The notes: a model not told the origin generated them from the sequence alone. 64,000 nucleotides of DNA from an uncultured Eubacteriales bacterium (GCA_910579575.1 CAJTUM010000001.1:114132-178131); one strand, 5' to 3'. Shown: positions 8,004 to 16,394, numbered from the stretch's first letter. Translations and numbers: made by a program.

Positions 8004-8852
8004 ATGTTTCAGGATATCGCGCCCCATCGTTTTGACAACCGTTTTTATAAAGACGCCGTCCACCCAGAAGATGTGGCGCTTTGCTACCAGGGAGGCCACA
8101 TTTTGCTTCAGCCCCAGCCGGACGGGGAGTTTGCCCTGCCCCGGGCATGCCATCTGCCTCAAAAGGAGGCTATGGAAGCCATTTACCTGTTTTCTATTGA
8201 CAATACCCGGTATTTCGGCTTTTGGCAGACGTTTCGGTTGGCGGAGGCGCCAGGGCTGAGATGGCAAAGCACGCAAGTTTTGCGCCAGGCCAAGGACAAA
8301 GTCATGCTCTTTGCCGGCATGGAAGGCTGGCATTTATACCGCTGGTTTCGGGCCAACCGGTTCTGCGGCCATTGCGGCAAGCCTATGGAGCTCAAGGCTG
8401 ACGAGCGGGCGGTGCTCTGCCCGGTTTGCGGCAACATCGTCTATCCGCGCATTTCGCCGGCTATTATCGTGGCGGTGGTCAGCCAGGGTAAGCTGTTGCT
8501 GGCCCGCAACGCCAACAGCCAGCCGGGGCGGTTTGGCTTGGTGGCCGGGTTTGTGGAGTTTGGCGAATCGCTGGAAGACACCGTTCGCCGAGAGGTCATG
8601 GAGGAGGTGGGGCTGAAAGTGAAACAGATTCAGTATTTCAACAGCCAGCCCTGGCCCTTCTCCGAATCCCTGATGGTAGGGTTTTTCGCCGAGGCCGAAG
8701 ACGGCGCTCAGGCCCGCCCCGATATGGTAGAAATTGTGGAGATCAAATGGGTTGCGCCAGATCAGCTGCCCGCTCCTCAATCCAATATCAGCATCGCCCA
8801 GCAGCTTATGGCCGAGTTTGCACGTCGGTCGTCGGCAAGGGGCGAAGGCTAA
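8004..8852 (+). CDS. nudC: NAD(+) diphosphatase / Nudix decapping hydrolase
   Basis: 282 aa. It hydrolyses NADH/NAD+ to NMN(H) and AMP and, in known homologues, removes NAD caps from RNA. Visible parts are the N-terminal domain, a four-Cys zinc ribbon (CGHCG near 121 and CPVCG near 139), the Nudix box from GFVEFGES to REVMEEVG near 176-198, and the SQPWPFS motif near 213 that separates NudC from other Nudix proteins. ATG at 8004 has GGAAGG just upstream. Last gene of the operon; a strong hairpin follows. Confidence 0.95.
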   Translation: MFQDIAPHRFDNRFYKDAVHPEDVALCYQGGHILLQPQPDGEFALPRACHLPQKEAMEAIYLFSIDNTRYFGFWQTFRLAEAPGLRWQSTQVLRQAKDKVMLFAGMEGWHLYRWFRANRFCGHCGKPMELKADERAVLCPVCGNIVYPRISPAIIVAVVSQGKLLLARNANSQPGRFGLVAGFVEFGESLEDTVRREVMEEVGLKVKQIQYFNSQPWPFSESLMVGFFAEAEDGAQARPDMVEIVEIKWVAPDQLPAPQSNISIAQQLMAEFARRSSARGEG

Positions 8853-8942
8853 GCGCCGCGTCGACAGAAGGGCTCAAGGAGGAAAAACGCTTGAACCCCA
8901 TGAGCAAAGGCACGATTTTCCCAAAGAGAAGGCAGAAAAATG

Positions 8943-8989
8943 AAAAGACGCCCGGCGCCAGAGTATTTGAATCTCTCTGGCGCCGGGCG
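8943..8989. terminator. Bidirectional terminator between nudC and the M20 gene
   Basis: A 15-bp stem, CGCCCGGCGCCAGAG (8949-8963) with 8975-8989, loop 11. On the minus strand CGTCTTTTC follows, so it best serves the converging M20 gene. Confidence 0.75.
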
Positions 8990-9036
8990 ATTTGCTGCAG
9001 TAGCCAATGCGCCGGAGAAAACCGGCCCGCGGCGGC

Positions 9037-10401
9037 TTAGTTTTGGTAGGTCAGGGTGATCGTGCCGTCTTCGTTGTTGACGACGGCTTCTTTGTCCAGG
9101 AACAGATCGTCGATGGCTTTGAAAAATTCCTCTTTGGAGGCAAAACGCAGCTTGGCGTTGGCCATGACGTCCTTGGCCTTGGCGGCGCCGTCGCTGAGCA
9201 GAGCTTCCGCCATCAGAACTTGGTATTGCGCGGAAACCACAACGGCGGTTTCCGGGTCGGTGATGTAATAATCCGAGCCGTGGCCTGTGCCAGAAGAGCC
9301 GGAGGCATAGGGCTGAACGGTGGGCATCACGGCGGAAACGTCGCCCATGTCGGTGCAGCCTGTGCTGCGGGGGCGCTTGACCAGGAAGTCTTCGCCAAAG
9401 CACTCTTTAACGACCTGGCAGGTCAGTTCATAGAGCTGAGGCTCGTTTTCCAGCGGGGTGTAACCCGGTCGATCCTTCAGCACGACGTTTGCGCCAATGG
9501 CGGCGGCAGAGGCGGCCAACGCCCGGTTGACTTTGACGTTGGTCTCTTTGATGGCCTCCAGCGTGGCGCCGCGGACATAGCTCTCCATCCGCACGTCGTT
9601 GGGAATGGCGTTGACGGCGCCGCCGCCGCGCGTGACAATGGGATGGAACCGGATGGTGTCCTTTTCCTGGAAGGTTTCCCGCAGGGCGTTGACGGCGTTC
9701 ATGGCCTGGCTGGCGGCATACAAAGCGTTGACGCCCAGATGAGGCGCTCCGCCGGCATGAGAGGAAACTCCTACAAAGTTAATATTTTTAGTCACACAGC
9801 CGTTGCTGCCCGGCGTCAGGGCGATGTTGGGCTTATCGCCGCCGCCAGTGTGTACCAGCAGAGCGATGTCGCAGCCGTCCATATAACCGCGGTGCATAAA
9901 TTCCACCTTGCCGCCGAAATATTTGATGGTTCCGGCTTTGCGCAGCTCCTCCCGGAAGCCGATTTCAATCAGCTCTTCGGCGGGCACGGCCATCAGGCGG
10001 AAAGAGCCGCTCATGCCGTCCAGCGCGCCGGGCTGCTTCAGCGCGGCGGCGACGCCCAGCAGGGCGGAGGCCTGGCAATGGTGGCCGCAGGCGTGGACAT
10101 ATCCCGTTTCCGGGTCGCACTCAGGGTGAGTGGCCACAATCAGGCTGTCCAGCTCGCCCATAATCAGCAGCTTGGGGCCGGGGCGGCCAGTGTCCAGATC
10201 AGTGTAAAAACCCGGGATATTGCCGGCTTCCGTCAGCTCATAGCCCAGCTTTTTGAATTCGCCGGCCAGATATTCGTGGGTCTTCCATTCCCGGTAGCCT
10301 GTTTCCGGGTGTTTCCAGATATGACGTTCGGCGGCGAACATCAAGTCTCTTTGGCCGGCTACGATTTCTTTCAGCTGCTTCACGCGCTCTTGATTCAGCA
10401 T
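9037..10401 (-). CDS. M20-family amidohydrolase, AbgB-like
   Basis: 454 aa. The M20 metal site is visible in GELDSL and ACGHHCQ near residues 105-135, with the catalytic glutamate pair in PAEELIE near 178 and the small dimerisation domain from FVGVSSHAGGAP near 240. Sequence and length resemble the AbgB-type p-aminobenzoyl-glutamate hydrolase group and related peptidases rather than IAA-amino acid hydrolases; the real substrate is unknown. ATG at 10401 has AGGAGG 8 bases upstream. Transcribed alone from a promoter at 10531-10559, ending at the shared hairpin 8943-8989. Confidence 0.88.
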   Translation of the reverse strand: MLNQERVKQLKEIVAGQRDLMFAAERHIWKHPETGYREWKTHEYLAGEFKKLGYELTEAGNIPGFYTDLDTGRPGPKLLIMGELDSLIVATHPECDPETGYVHACGHHCQASALLGVAAALKQPGALDGMSGSFRLMAVPAEELIEIGFREELRKAGTIKYFGGKVEFMHRGYMDGCDIALLVHTGGGDKPNIALTPGSNGCVTKNINFVGVSSHAGGAPHLGVNALYAASQAMNAVNALRETFQEKDTIRFHPIVTRGGGAVNAIPNDVRMESYVRGATLEAIKETNVKVNRALAASAAAIGANVVLKDRPGYTPLENEPQLYELTCQVVKECFGEDFLVKRPRSTGCTDMGDVSAVMPTVQPYASGSSGTGHGSDYYITDPETAVVVSAQYQVLMAEALLSDGAAKAKDVMANAKLRFASKEEFFKAIDDLFLDKEAVVNNEDGTITLTYQN

Positions 10402-10530
10402 GGCGATTCCTCCTTTTTCATAACGCCCCCCAAAATCCATGGGTTTTCGGGCGTTCCGTTGCGTGGACGATTTCCGTTTGTCGGGTTGTCGGCGCCTTGT
10501 CTGGGATCGAGCCCCAGCGCTTATAACGTT

Positions 10531-10559
10531 ATTATATCAAATTTTCGCCCAAAGGAAAA
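10531..10559 (-). promoter_or_regulatory. Promoter of the AbgB-like gene
   Basis: On the minus strand TATAAT (10531-10536) has a TG one base upstream (extended -10); the -35 TTTTCC (10554-10559) is poor. The rest of the gap 10441-10766 shows no gene. Confidence 0.65.
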
Positions 10560-10766
10560 GCGGGCCTCCGCCAAATTTCCGCTGTCGGATGTGGAGAAAA
10601 TCCCTCTGAAAATTTGTGCATTTCGCCAGTGTGAAGGAGAATCGGCGGCCAGACGCCACGGTCGTTTAGAGGCAAAAAAGCATAAGCGCCTCCAGTTAGG
10701 GCCTGCATAAAAGCCGCGGCTGGGGCGCAAAACGGCGCAGGGCGCGCCTGCCGGCCTTTTCCAGGG

Positions 10767-11618
10767 TCAAGTGCGGTTGGCCGAAGGGAGGCGGGAGAGC
10801 AGCAGCCGGTCGTGGGGCTGCAACGCCTCCAGGCTTCTCTCAATGTGAATATCCGGCATGGTGGAATAATAAATTTTGCTCCCGTAATCATAATAAACGA
10901 CGGTAAATTCGCCTCCCTGCGGCCGCAGACAGGCGTATCCTTCCCGAGCCCGAATGTAAAGCGTTTCATTCTCTAATTGGTAACTTTCGATATCTTGGAA
11001 TATACGCACTGTATACCCGACGGCCAGCTCTCGGGCTTGAGCGTCCGCCAGCTGGAGACGGCGGAAGCCGTCTGCGCCCACGCTTTGTTCGATGCGGAAG
11101 CGTCCACAGCCCAAGGACAATAGCGTCTGCCGGCCTGGCGCAGGGTTAGGGAAAGCCTGGTACCGCTCGCCCAAGGCTTGCAGGCAGCGGTAATCTGCAA
11201 GAGGAAAGCGTTGGATAGAATCGACCAAGGTCACGCCGGGCCAGGCGTAGCGGTAGCGGGGATACTGCTTGCTGGCATAGAGCCGGCAAACGCCAGTGGA
11301 AAGATCCGCCGCCGCCGCGCCGGTGACGCCCCGGACATAGAGCTTGCCCTGCTGCACGCGGTAATCATAAACCCGGTTAATCAGCGTTCGGGGCTTTCCT
11401 TGAATCGAGATAGTCAAATCCAAATATTCCTGACCCTGGGCGTCGGTATAGCGGTTGACGGCAAAATCGCCTATCCGGAGGATCGCCCTTCGGTTGGCGC
11501 CCTGGGGCAGGCCAGGCAGCTGTTGGCGCAGGTTTAACACTCCCAGTAAAATGAGAGTGGGCAGCCATAAAAAAAGCAAGCCCTGCCAAAGCCTGCCGGA
11601 ACGTCTTCGCCAAACCAT
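10767..11618 (-). CDS. Hypothetical membrane-anchored protein, 283 aa
   Basis: I do not recognise the family. Residues 12-28 form a single hydrophobic segment after a basic start (MVWRRRSGRLW), so the protein is probably anchored in the membrane with about 255 residues outside. The outer part is rich in aromatic and beta-prone stretches (YLDLTISIQGK, TVVYYDYGSKIYYS). ATG has GAGGAGG 8 bases upstream. It follows a run of minus-strand genes of unknown role (13385 to 11847) and may be in the same transcription unit. Confidence 0.7.
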   Translation of the reverse strand: MVWRRRSGRLWQGLLFLWLPTLILLGVLNLRQQLPGLPQGANRRAILRIGDFAVNRYTDAQGQEYLDLTISIQGKPRTLINRVYDYRVQQGKLYVRGVTGAAAADLSTGVCRLYASKQYPRYRYAWPGVTLVDSIQRFPLADYRCLQALGERYQAFPNPAPGRQTLLSLGCGRFRIEQSVGADGFRRLQLADAQARELAVGYTVRIFQDIESYQLENETLYIRAREGYACLRPQGGEFTVVYYDYGSKIYYSTMPDIHIERSLEALQPHDRLLLSRLPSANRT

Positions 11619-11847
11619 AACCGCCGCCTCCTCCGCGCCCGTTTTGAGATATGCACATCATACCATACCCGGCCTCCTGCCGGCAAGCGCCGACAGGCGA
11701 ACTTTGCGCAAAAGGCCGTTGCAGTTGGGCACAGCGGTTCTGAAAGCAAAAGAAAAAATCGCATAACATGACGACCGGAACAGTGGTCGCCAGCTCATTT
11801 TCCAGCCAGACCATGAATTTGGCCAGCTGCCAAGGGGAAAGATACAT
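11377..11847 (-). CDS. Doubtful small gene; only the first ~75 codons look real
   Basis: ATG at 11847 is 14 bases after the preceding gene's stop and has AGGAG 10 bases upstream, which favours translation. The first part (MYLSPWQLAKFMVWLENELA, then a hydrophobic stretch with FFFCF) could be a small membrane protein. From about residue 78 the frame overlaps the next gene in another frame and its composition is that of a shadow frame, so the true gene has probably lost its natural end. No family recognised. Confidence 0.3.
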   Translation of the reverse strand: MYLSPWQLAKFMVWLENELATTVPVVMLCDFFFCFQNRCAQLQRPFAQSSPVGACRQEAGYGMMCISQNGRGGGGGYGLAKTFRQALAGLAFFMAAHSHFTGSVKPAPTAAWPAPGRQPKGDPPDRRFCRQPLYRRPGSGIFGFDYLDSRKAPNAD

Positions 11848-11860
11848 AGGAAATCGTCTC

Positions 11861-12370
11861 CTACTTTACTGTTATCCATCGATGGCCGCTCCAACGGTAA
11901 GGGAGATTTAATTGCTCTGCCGCTAAATCGCATAACGTTTCGGATAAATGCTTGGCAGGTCCCATAGACGGAGGATTTTTTACTATGGGAAATATTTCAT
12001 CTGGTTGATCAGGCAGATTTTTTATGCACCAAACCCAAATTTTTTTTTGAAAATTTTCGGATTTTAGATTGGGGTGGCCTTGCAGCAGAGGTACATTCGT
12101 AAATTGGTAAGATTTATAAAAATCAAAAGAGCGATGATGACAAGAAAAATGTAAAGTTTTGTCTGGATAAATGATAAATGTATAAACAGTATCGTCTCTA
12201 TCATCTACTGCAAGCCAAGCTGTAGAATCCTTATCAGAGTAAAAGGAAACTATGGTAAGAGTTTCAGCATATTGGCTAACAGAAATTAAATATGATATTG
12301 AAAGTACAAAAATAGAAAATATTATAAATAATAAAAAGATACATACTTTTTGAGAAAAATTTTTAAACAT
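11861..12370 (-). CDS. Hypothetical membrane-anchored protein, paralogue of the next upstream gene
   Basis: 169 aa. Residues 1-35 hold a basic start and one long hydrophobic segment (VCIFLLFIIFSIFVLSISYL), so the rest is likely outside the cell. Residues 55-115 (TAWLAVDDRDDTVYTF, TLHFSCHH, YQFTNVPLL, KKIWVWCIK) match, in order, a stretch of the neighbouring secreted protein. I know no name for this domain. ATG at 12370 with GTAGGA 7 bases upstream is preferred over earlier starts. The gene is clearly AT-richer than the flanking genome. It follows its paralogue by 58 bases with a hairpin between. Confidence 0.75.
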   Translation of the reverse strand: MFKNFSQKVCIFLLFIIFSIFVLSISYLISVSQYAETLTIVSFYSDKDSTAWLAVDDRDDTVYTFIIYPDKTLHFSCHHRSFDFYKSYQFTNVPLLQGHPNLKSENFQKKIWVWCIKNLPDQPDEIFPIVKNPPSMGPAKHLSETLCDLAAEQLNLPYRWSGHRWITVK

Positions 12371-12393
12371 AAAAATTCCTACCTTATATAAAC

Positions 12394-12420
12394 CAGAGCC
12401 CGCTAAAATAGCGGGCTCTG
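12394..12420 (-). terminator. Hairpin between the two paralogous genes
   Basis: CAGAGCCCGCT (12394-12404) pairs with 12410-12420, loop AAAAT. On the minus strand it is followed by GGTTTATAT rather than a clean T run, so it may be a partial terminator or an mRNA-stabilising stem. Confidence 0.6.
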
Positions 12421-12428
12421 ATGAAATT

Positions 12429-13385
12429 TTAATTATATGCCTGATAAGCATCTCGAATCAAACTGCTATAGGAAGATTCCTGATAGTAGGATTGATTTGG
12501 AGTATACTGAACCTCAAGAACTCTTACCTGAACATCAACGGGGTCGTTGTAATCGTCAATTCCCAGCAGATAGTCAGATTTCGTCGTGCTACTATATGGG
12601 CCTTTACCGTTTACTTCGGTATAACGATGACGAACAGCGGTACAGTTCCAAAAATCCACAGCTCCAGAAGTTAAAAAGATATCGCCAGGCAGGTTATACA
12701 TTGTTTTAATTGCTTGTGCAATTTCTGGAGCGTGGTTTCGGGCCATAAAACTGGATTGGCCAATAGTGGAAGTGACAAATTCTAAGATTTTTTGATTTCC
12801 TTTATAGCGGTAATGATCATTTCGTACAACAGAAATGTCCAGCATTTCTTTCACAACGATGGTGTATCCACGATAAGAAGTAGTGTCCGTTTTCAATACC
12901 TTATTATCGTATTCTTTACCGTAAACACTTTCCATAATTTCTAAAAAATCTCGATTTGAGTTGAAAGGCACTGCCTCAAATCGCTCGGCAACGTAAATAT
13001 CATATGGAGCGTCATTTTTTTGCTCCATACAGTATTCCCAAATACTCCATCTAAACTCGGAAGATCTTAGATCAAAATCGCCTGTAAGCAGCGGAACATC
13101 GGTAAAGTCATATGCTTTTGAAATCCCAGATCCTTCTGTTGAAAAACAGAAGTGCAGTGTCCCTTCAGTAGAAACTGAAAAACCATAGATGGCCTGATCG
13201 TCATATGCAAACCACATCACAGTGCCATCTTCGCAGAAGATGGGCTCTGGATCGATACCTGGGCCTGCAGGAGCAAAGGTTGCATTGTCGTTTAATGCTT
13301 CCTCCGCCGCGTAGACAGGCAAGGCCGATACCATCATCAGGGCGGCCAGCAACATGGCCAAAAGCCTTCTGGTCATTCGCTTCAT
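12429..13385 (-). CDS. Secreted protein of unknown family, 318 aa
   Basis: A clear signal peptide: basic start MKRMTRR, hydrophobic core, and cleavage likely after VYAA near residue 27. Residues 45-110 (VMWFAYDDQAIYGF, TLHFCFSTEG, YDFTDVPLL, WSIWEYCME) match the same stretch of the next gene downstream. The remaining 200 residues contain a second unknown part. No toxin, protease or adhesin motif is evident. ATG at 13385 has AAGGAGA 10 bases upstream. A promoter with consensus -35 lies at 13458-13486. AT-richer than the surroundings, which may mean transfer. Confidence 0.8.
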   Translation of the reverse strand: MKRMTRRLLAMLLAALMMVSALPVYAAEEALNDNATFAPAGPGIDPEPIFCEDGTVMWFAYDDQAIYGFSVSTEGTLHFCFSTEGSGISKAYDFTDVPLLTGDFDLRSSEFRWSIWEYCMEQKNDAPYDIYVAERFEAVPFNSNRDFLEIMESVYGKEYDNKVLKTDTTSYRGYTIVVKEMLDISVVRNDHYRYKGNQKILEFVTSTIGQSSFMARNHAPEIAQAIKTMYNLPGDIFLTSGAVDFWNCTAVRHRYTEVNGKGPYSSTTKSDYLLGIDDYNDPVDVQVRVLEVQYTPNQSYYQESSYSSLIRDAYQAYN

Positions 13386-13457
13386 TTCATCAGTCTCCTT
13401 TCGACATAGCGAAAAATATCAAATACTTCATTACAGCAGCGTTTACTGAATGATTAC

Positions 13458-13486
13458 ATGATAATACTAAAAAATATAAGTGTCAA
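13458..13486 (-). promoter_or_regulatory. Promoter of the secreted/membrane paralogue operon
   Basis: On the minus strand TTGACA (13481-13486) and TATCAT (13458-13463) are 17 bp apart, about 70 bases before the ATG at 13385. Confidence 0.8.
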
Positions 13487-13572
13487 CTATGCTGGAGAAT
13501 TTTCGTCATATTGCACAAAATATTCCATACTCGTTTGTGCGCTACAACCAAATTTTCCGGTTAAAAACCCTC

Positions 13573-13602
13573 TTGACAGAACAGACTACTTGGGGATAGA
13601 AT
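13573..13602 (+). promoter_or_regulatory. Promoter of the copper operon
   Basis: TTGACA (13573-13578) and TAGAAT (13597-13602) with an 18-bp spacer, directly before the G/C palindrome at 13607-13624. Confidence 0.8.
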
Positions 13603-13606
13603 AATA

Positions 13607-13624
13607 ACACCCCCCTGGGGGTGT
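13607..13624 (+). promoter_or_regulatory. CsoR-type operator
   Basis: ACACCCCC-CT-GGGGGTGT is a perfect 8+2+8 palindrome. CsoR sites in other bacteria are similar C/G-tract palindromes. It lies a few bases past the -10 of the copper promoter, and csoR is the last gene of the operon, which fits autoregulated repression lifted by Cu(I). Confidence 0.8.
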
Positions 13625-13628
13625 AGTG

Positions 13629-13780
13629 GTCGGCGAGCGCCGACGGGCAAATAACGAAGCGAGGCGGATACATGGGCTTGGGTCAATGGTGCCAGCGGCA
13701 TTTGCGTGAGGGCCGAAGCTGTCGAGCACAAAGAAAAAACAGCCGTCGCGCTCACACGAGTCTGGCCGTCGGGCCTTCCC
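13629..13780 (-). repeat. Diverged, inverted copy of the 159-bp repeat in the copA leader
   Basis: It begins with the palindrome GTCGGCG-AG-CGCCGAC (13629-13644). Read with the complement of the repeat at 19812, it shares CGCCGACGGGCA at one end, GTCGAGCACAAAG in the middle and a CGCGC..ACACGAG block further on. The match is partial, so this is a decayed member of the family. It would be transcribed as part of the copA 5' leader. Confidence 0.5.
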
Positions 13781-13805
13781 GACATTCCGATAGGAGAGAT
13801 TGTTT

Positions 13806-16394
13806 ATGAAAACCAAATTCAATGTCACTGGCATGACCTGCGCAGCCTGCTCTGCCCATGTGGAAAAGAGCGTGCGCAAGCTGGAGGGGGTGGCGGAGGT
13901 GGCCGTCAACCTGCTGGGCAACAATATGACGGTGGATTACGATGAAAAGGCCCTGAGCCCCCAGCAGATCATCCAAGCGGTGGAGCAAGGGGGGTATGGC
14001 GCCTACCTGCCCCAGACCAAAGGGGGCGGCGCGCCCCAGCAGAGCGCGGTGGAGCAGGCCCAGGCGGAGATCAAGCAGATGAAATTCCGGCTGGTCGTCT
14101 CCTTCGTCTTCATGATCCCTCTGTTTTATCTGTCCATGGGGCACATGATGGATTGGCCCCTGCCCAGCCTCTTTCTGGGCCATGAAAACGCCCTGATTTT
14201 CGCCTTTACCCAGTTTTTGCTCTGCCTGCCCGTGGCCTATGTGAACCGGAAGTATTTTATCAACGGCTTCAAAACCCTGGCCAGGCGCAGCCCCAATATG
14301 GATTCGCTGATCGCCATCGGCAGCGCCGCCGCCGTGGTCTATGGCGTCTACGCCATTTATAAGATTGGCTGGGGTTTAGGTCATGGGGATATGGCGCTGG
14401 TCCATGAATATTCCATGGATCTTTATTTTGAAACCTCTTCCATGATCCTGGCCCTGATTACCTTGGGCAAATTTTTGGAAAGCCGCAGCAAAGGCAAGAC
14501 CTCGGAGGCTATTACCAAGCTAATGGACCTGGCGCCCAAAACCGCCGTAGTGGAGCGGGAAGGCCGAGAGCAGGAAATCCCGGTGGAAGAGGTGCAGGTG
14601 GGGGATATCATTGTGGTGCGGCCCGGCCAGAGCCTGCCGGTAGACGGCGTTGTGGTGGAAGGTTCCGCCGCTGTGGACGAATCGGCCCTCACCGGCGAGA
14701 GCATTCCGGTGGAAAAGGGGCCGGGCCAGCGGGTGACGGGCGCCACCATCAACAAAACTGGGTTTTTGAAATTTCGAGCGGACAAAATCGGCGAGGATAC
14801 GGCCCTGGCTCAGATTGTTCGCTTGGTGGAGGAGGCCGGCGCCAGCAAAGCTCCCATCGCCAAGCTGGCGGATAAAGTCAGCGGCGTGTTTGTGCCGGCA
14901 GTCATCGCCATCGCCCTGGCGGCCGGCGTCGCTTGGCTGCTGGCAGGAGAGAGCTTTGAATTCGCTATGTCTATCAGCATTGCGGTGTTGGTGATCTCCT
15001 GTCCCTGCGCGCTGGGCCTGGCCACCCCCACCGCTATTATGGTGGGAACAGGCAAAGGCGCCGAATACGGGGTGCTGATTAAATCCGCCGAGGCCTTGGA
15101 GACGCTGAAAACGGTGGACGTGGTGGCGCTGGATAAGACAGGAACCGTCACCCAAGGCAGGCCCCAGACCACGGACGTGATAACCGCCCCCGGAGTGGAG
15201 CGAGAGGCTCTGCTGACCTTCGCCGCTTCGATGGAAAAGCCTTCGGAGCATCCGTTGGCCGAGGCTATTTTGCAATACGCCGCTCAGGCGGGCGTGGAGC
15301 CTCAGCAGGTGGAGGCGTTTCAAGCCGTTTCCGGTCGAGGCGTCGTCGCCCGATATCAGCAGGGGCCGGCGCTGGCGGGCAACCTGACCCTGCTGCGGGA
15401 AAACGGCGTGGACCCGGGGGATTTGGCAGCCCAAGGCGAGAGCCTGGCCGCCCAGGGCAAAACGCCGCTGTATTTCGCTTGGCAGGGCCGGGTCATGGGG
15501 TTAATCGCCGTGGCCGACGTTATCAAGGAAACCAGCTCTGCCGCCATCGGCGAGCTGTTGAGCCTGGGAGTGGACGTAGTGATGCTCACGGGCGATAACG
15601 CCGTCACCGCTCAGGCTATCGGCGCGCAAGCGGGGGTTCCCAAGGTGATCGCCGGGGTGCTGCCCGGCGACAAGGAGCGGCATATTCGCCAGCTTCAGCA
15701 GCAGGGCAAGCGGGTGGCCATGGTGGGCGACGGCATCAACGACGCTCCGGCCCTGGCCCGAGCGGACGTGGGCATTGCCATCGGAGCCGGAGCGGACGTG
15801 GCCATTGAATCCGCCGACGTGGTGCTCATGCGCTCCGATTTGCTGGATGTGTCCACCGCCGTCCAGCTGTCCCGGGCAACCATCCGCAATATCAAGCAAA
15901 ACCTGTTCTGGGCCTTGTGCTATAATAGCCTGGGCATTCCTTTGGCCGCCGGCGTCTTTTATACCGCGTTGGGGTGGAAGCTCAACCCAATGTTTGGCGC
16001 CGCCGCTATGAGCATGAGCTCGGTGTGCGTGGTTTCCAACGCCCTGCGGCTCAAGCTCTTCCGGCCTAAGCGCCTGCCGGCGCCCGCCTCCCGGCCGACG
16101 GAAACCGTCGCTGTCCAACCGGAGGAATCAGCCTGTCCAATCTGTCCCATTTCAAACCAAGAAAGCCAAAATCAAGGAGGAACAACCATGAAAAAGACTG
16201 TGATGATCGAAGGAATGATGTGCCAGCACTGTGTGAAACACGTGACCGACGCCCTCAGCGCTATCCCCGGTTGCCGGGTGACTGTGAGCCTGGAGGACGC
16301 CTGCGCTCAAGTGGAGATGACAGAAGACATTGGAAATGATACGCTGACCAAAGCGGTGGCAGACGCCGGCTACACCGTGACGGCTATCCGCTGA
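13806..16394 (+). CDS. copA: Copper-exporting P1B-type ATPase with a C-terminal chaperone domain
   Basis: 862 aa membrane pump that expels Cu(I) using ATP. In order: N-terminal HMA domain (GMTCAAC, residues 9-15), transmembrane helices, actuator TGES, the CPC metal-transport motif in ISCPCALG, the phosphorylation site DKTGT, the HP motif SEHPLAEA, GDGINDAP, and a final pair of helices. After a hydrophilic linker the frame continues without a stop into a second HMA domain (GMMCQHC) from residue 795. That domain has its own ribosome site and ATG at 16188. ATG at 13806 has GGAGAG 7 bases upstream. It overlaps csoR by one base. Confidence 0.96.
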   Translation: MKTKFNVTGMTCAACSAHVEKSVRKLEGVAEVAVNLLGNNMTVDYDEKALSPQQIIQAVEQGGYGAYLPQTKGGGAPQQSAVEQAQAEIKQMKFRLVVSFVFMIPLFYLSMGHMMDWPLPSLFLGHENALIFAFTQFLLCLPVAYVNRKYFINGFKTLARRSPNMDSLIAIGSAAAVVYGVYAIYKIGWGLGHGDMALVHEYSMDLYFETSSMILALITLGKFLESRSKGKTSEAITKLMDLAPKTAVVEREGREQEIPVEEVQVGDIIVVRPGQSLPVDGVVVEGSAAVDESALTGESIPVEKGPGQRVTGATINKTGFLKFRADKIGEDTALAQIVRLVEEAGASKAPIAKLADKVSGVFVPAVIAIALAAGVAWLLAGESFEFAMSISIAVLVISCPCALGLATPTAIMVGTGKGAEYGVLIKSAEALETLKTVDVVALDKTGTVTQGRPQTTDVITAPGVEREALLTFAASMEKPSEHPLAEAILQYAAQAGVEPQQVEAFQAVSGRGVVARYQQGPALAGNLTLLRENGVDPGDLAAQGESLAAQGKTPLYFAWQGRVMGLIAVADVIKETSSAAIGELLSLGVDVVMLTGDNAVTAQAIGAQAGVPKVIAGVLPGDKERHIRQLQQQGKRVAMVGDGINDAPALARADVGIAIGAGADVAIESADVVLMRSDLLDVSTAVQLSRATIRNIKQNLFWALCYNSLGIPLAAGVFYTALGWKLNPMFGAAAMSMSSVCVVSNALRLKLFRPKRLPAPASRPTETVAVQPEESACPICPISNQESQNQGGTTMKKTVMIEGMMCQHCVKHVTDALSAIPGCRVTVSLEDACAQVEMTEDIGNDTLTKAVADAGYTVTAIR
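16188..16394 (+). CDS. copZ: CopZ-like copper chaperone made from an internal start in copA
   Basis: A 68-aa heavy-metal-associated domain with the copper site MMCQHC near residue 10, the same size as free CopZ chaperones. It is in frame with copA and there is no stop between them, yet a strong AAGGAGG lies 7 bases before this ATG. I infer that it can be made both as the C terminus of CopA and as a separate chaperone that hands Cu(I) to the pump. Loss of a former copA stop codon is the likely origin. Confidence 0.75.
   Translation: MKKTVMIEGMMCQHCVKHVTDALSAIPGCRVTVSLEDACAQVEMTEDIGNDTLTKAVADAGYTVTAIR

Noticed and set aside
9007..10710. 567-codon plus-strand frame opposite the AbgB-like gene
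   Set aside because: Shadow of a well-supported M20 gene; Gly/His/Ala-rich nonsense composition and no ribosome site.
13800..13806. Start of copA at the TTG two codons before the ATG
   Set aside because: ATG at 13806 has better spacing to GGAGAG and is the preferred codon.
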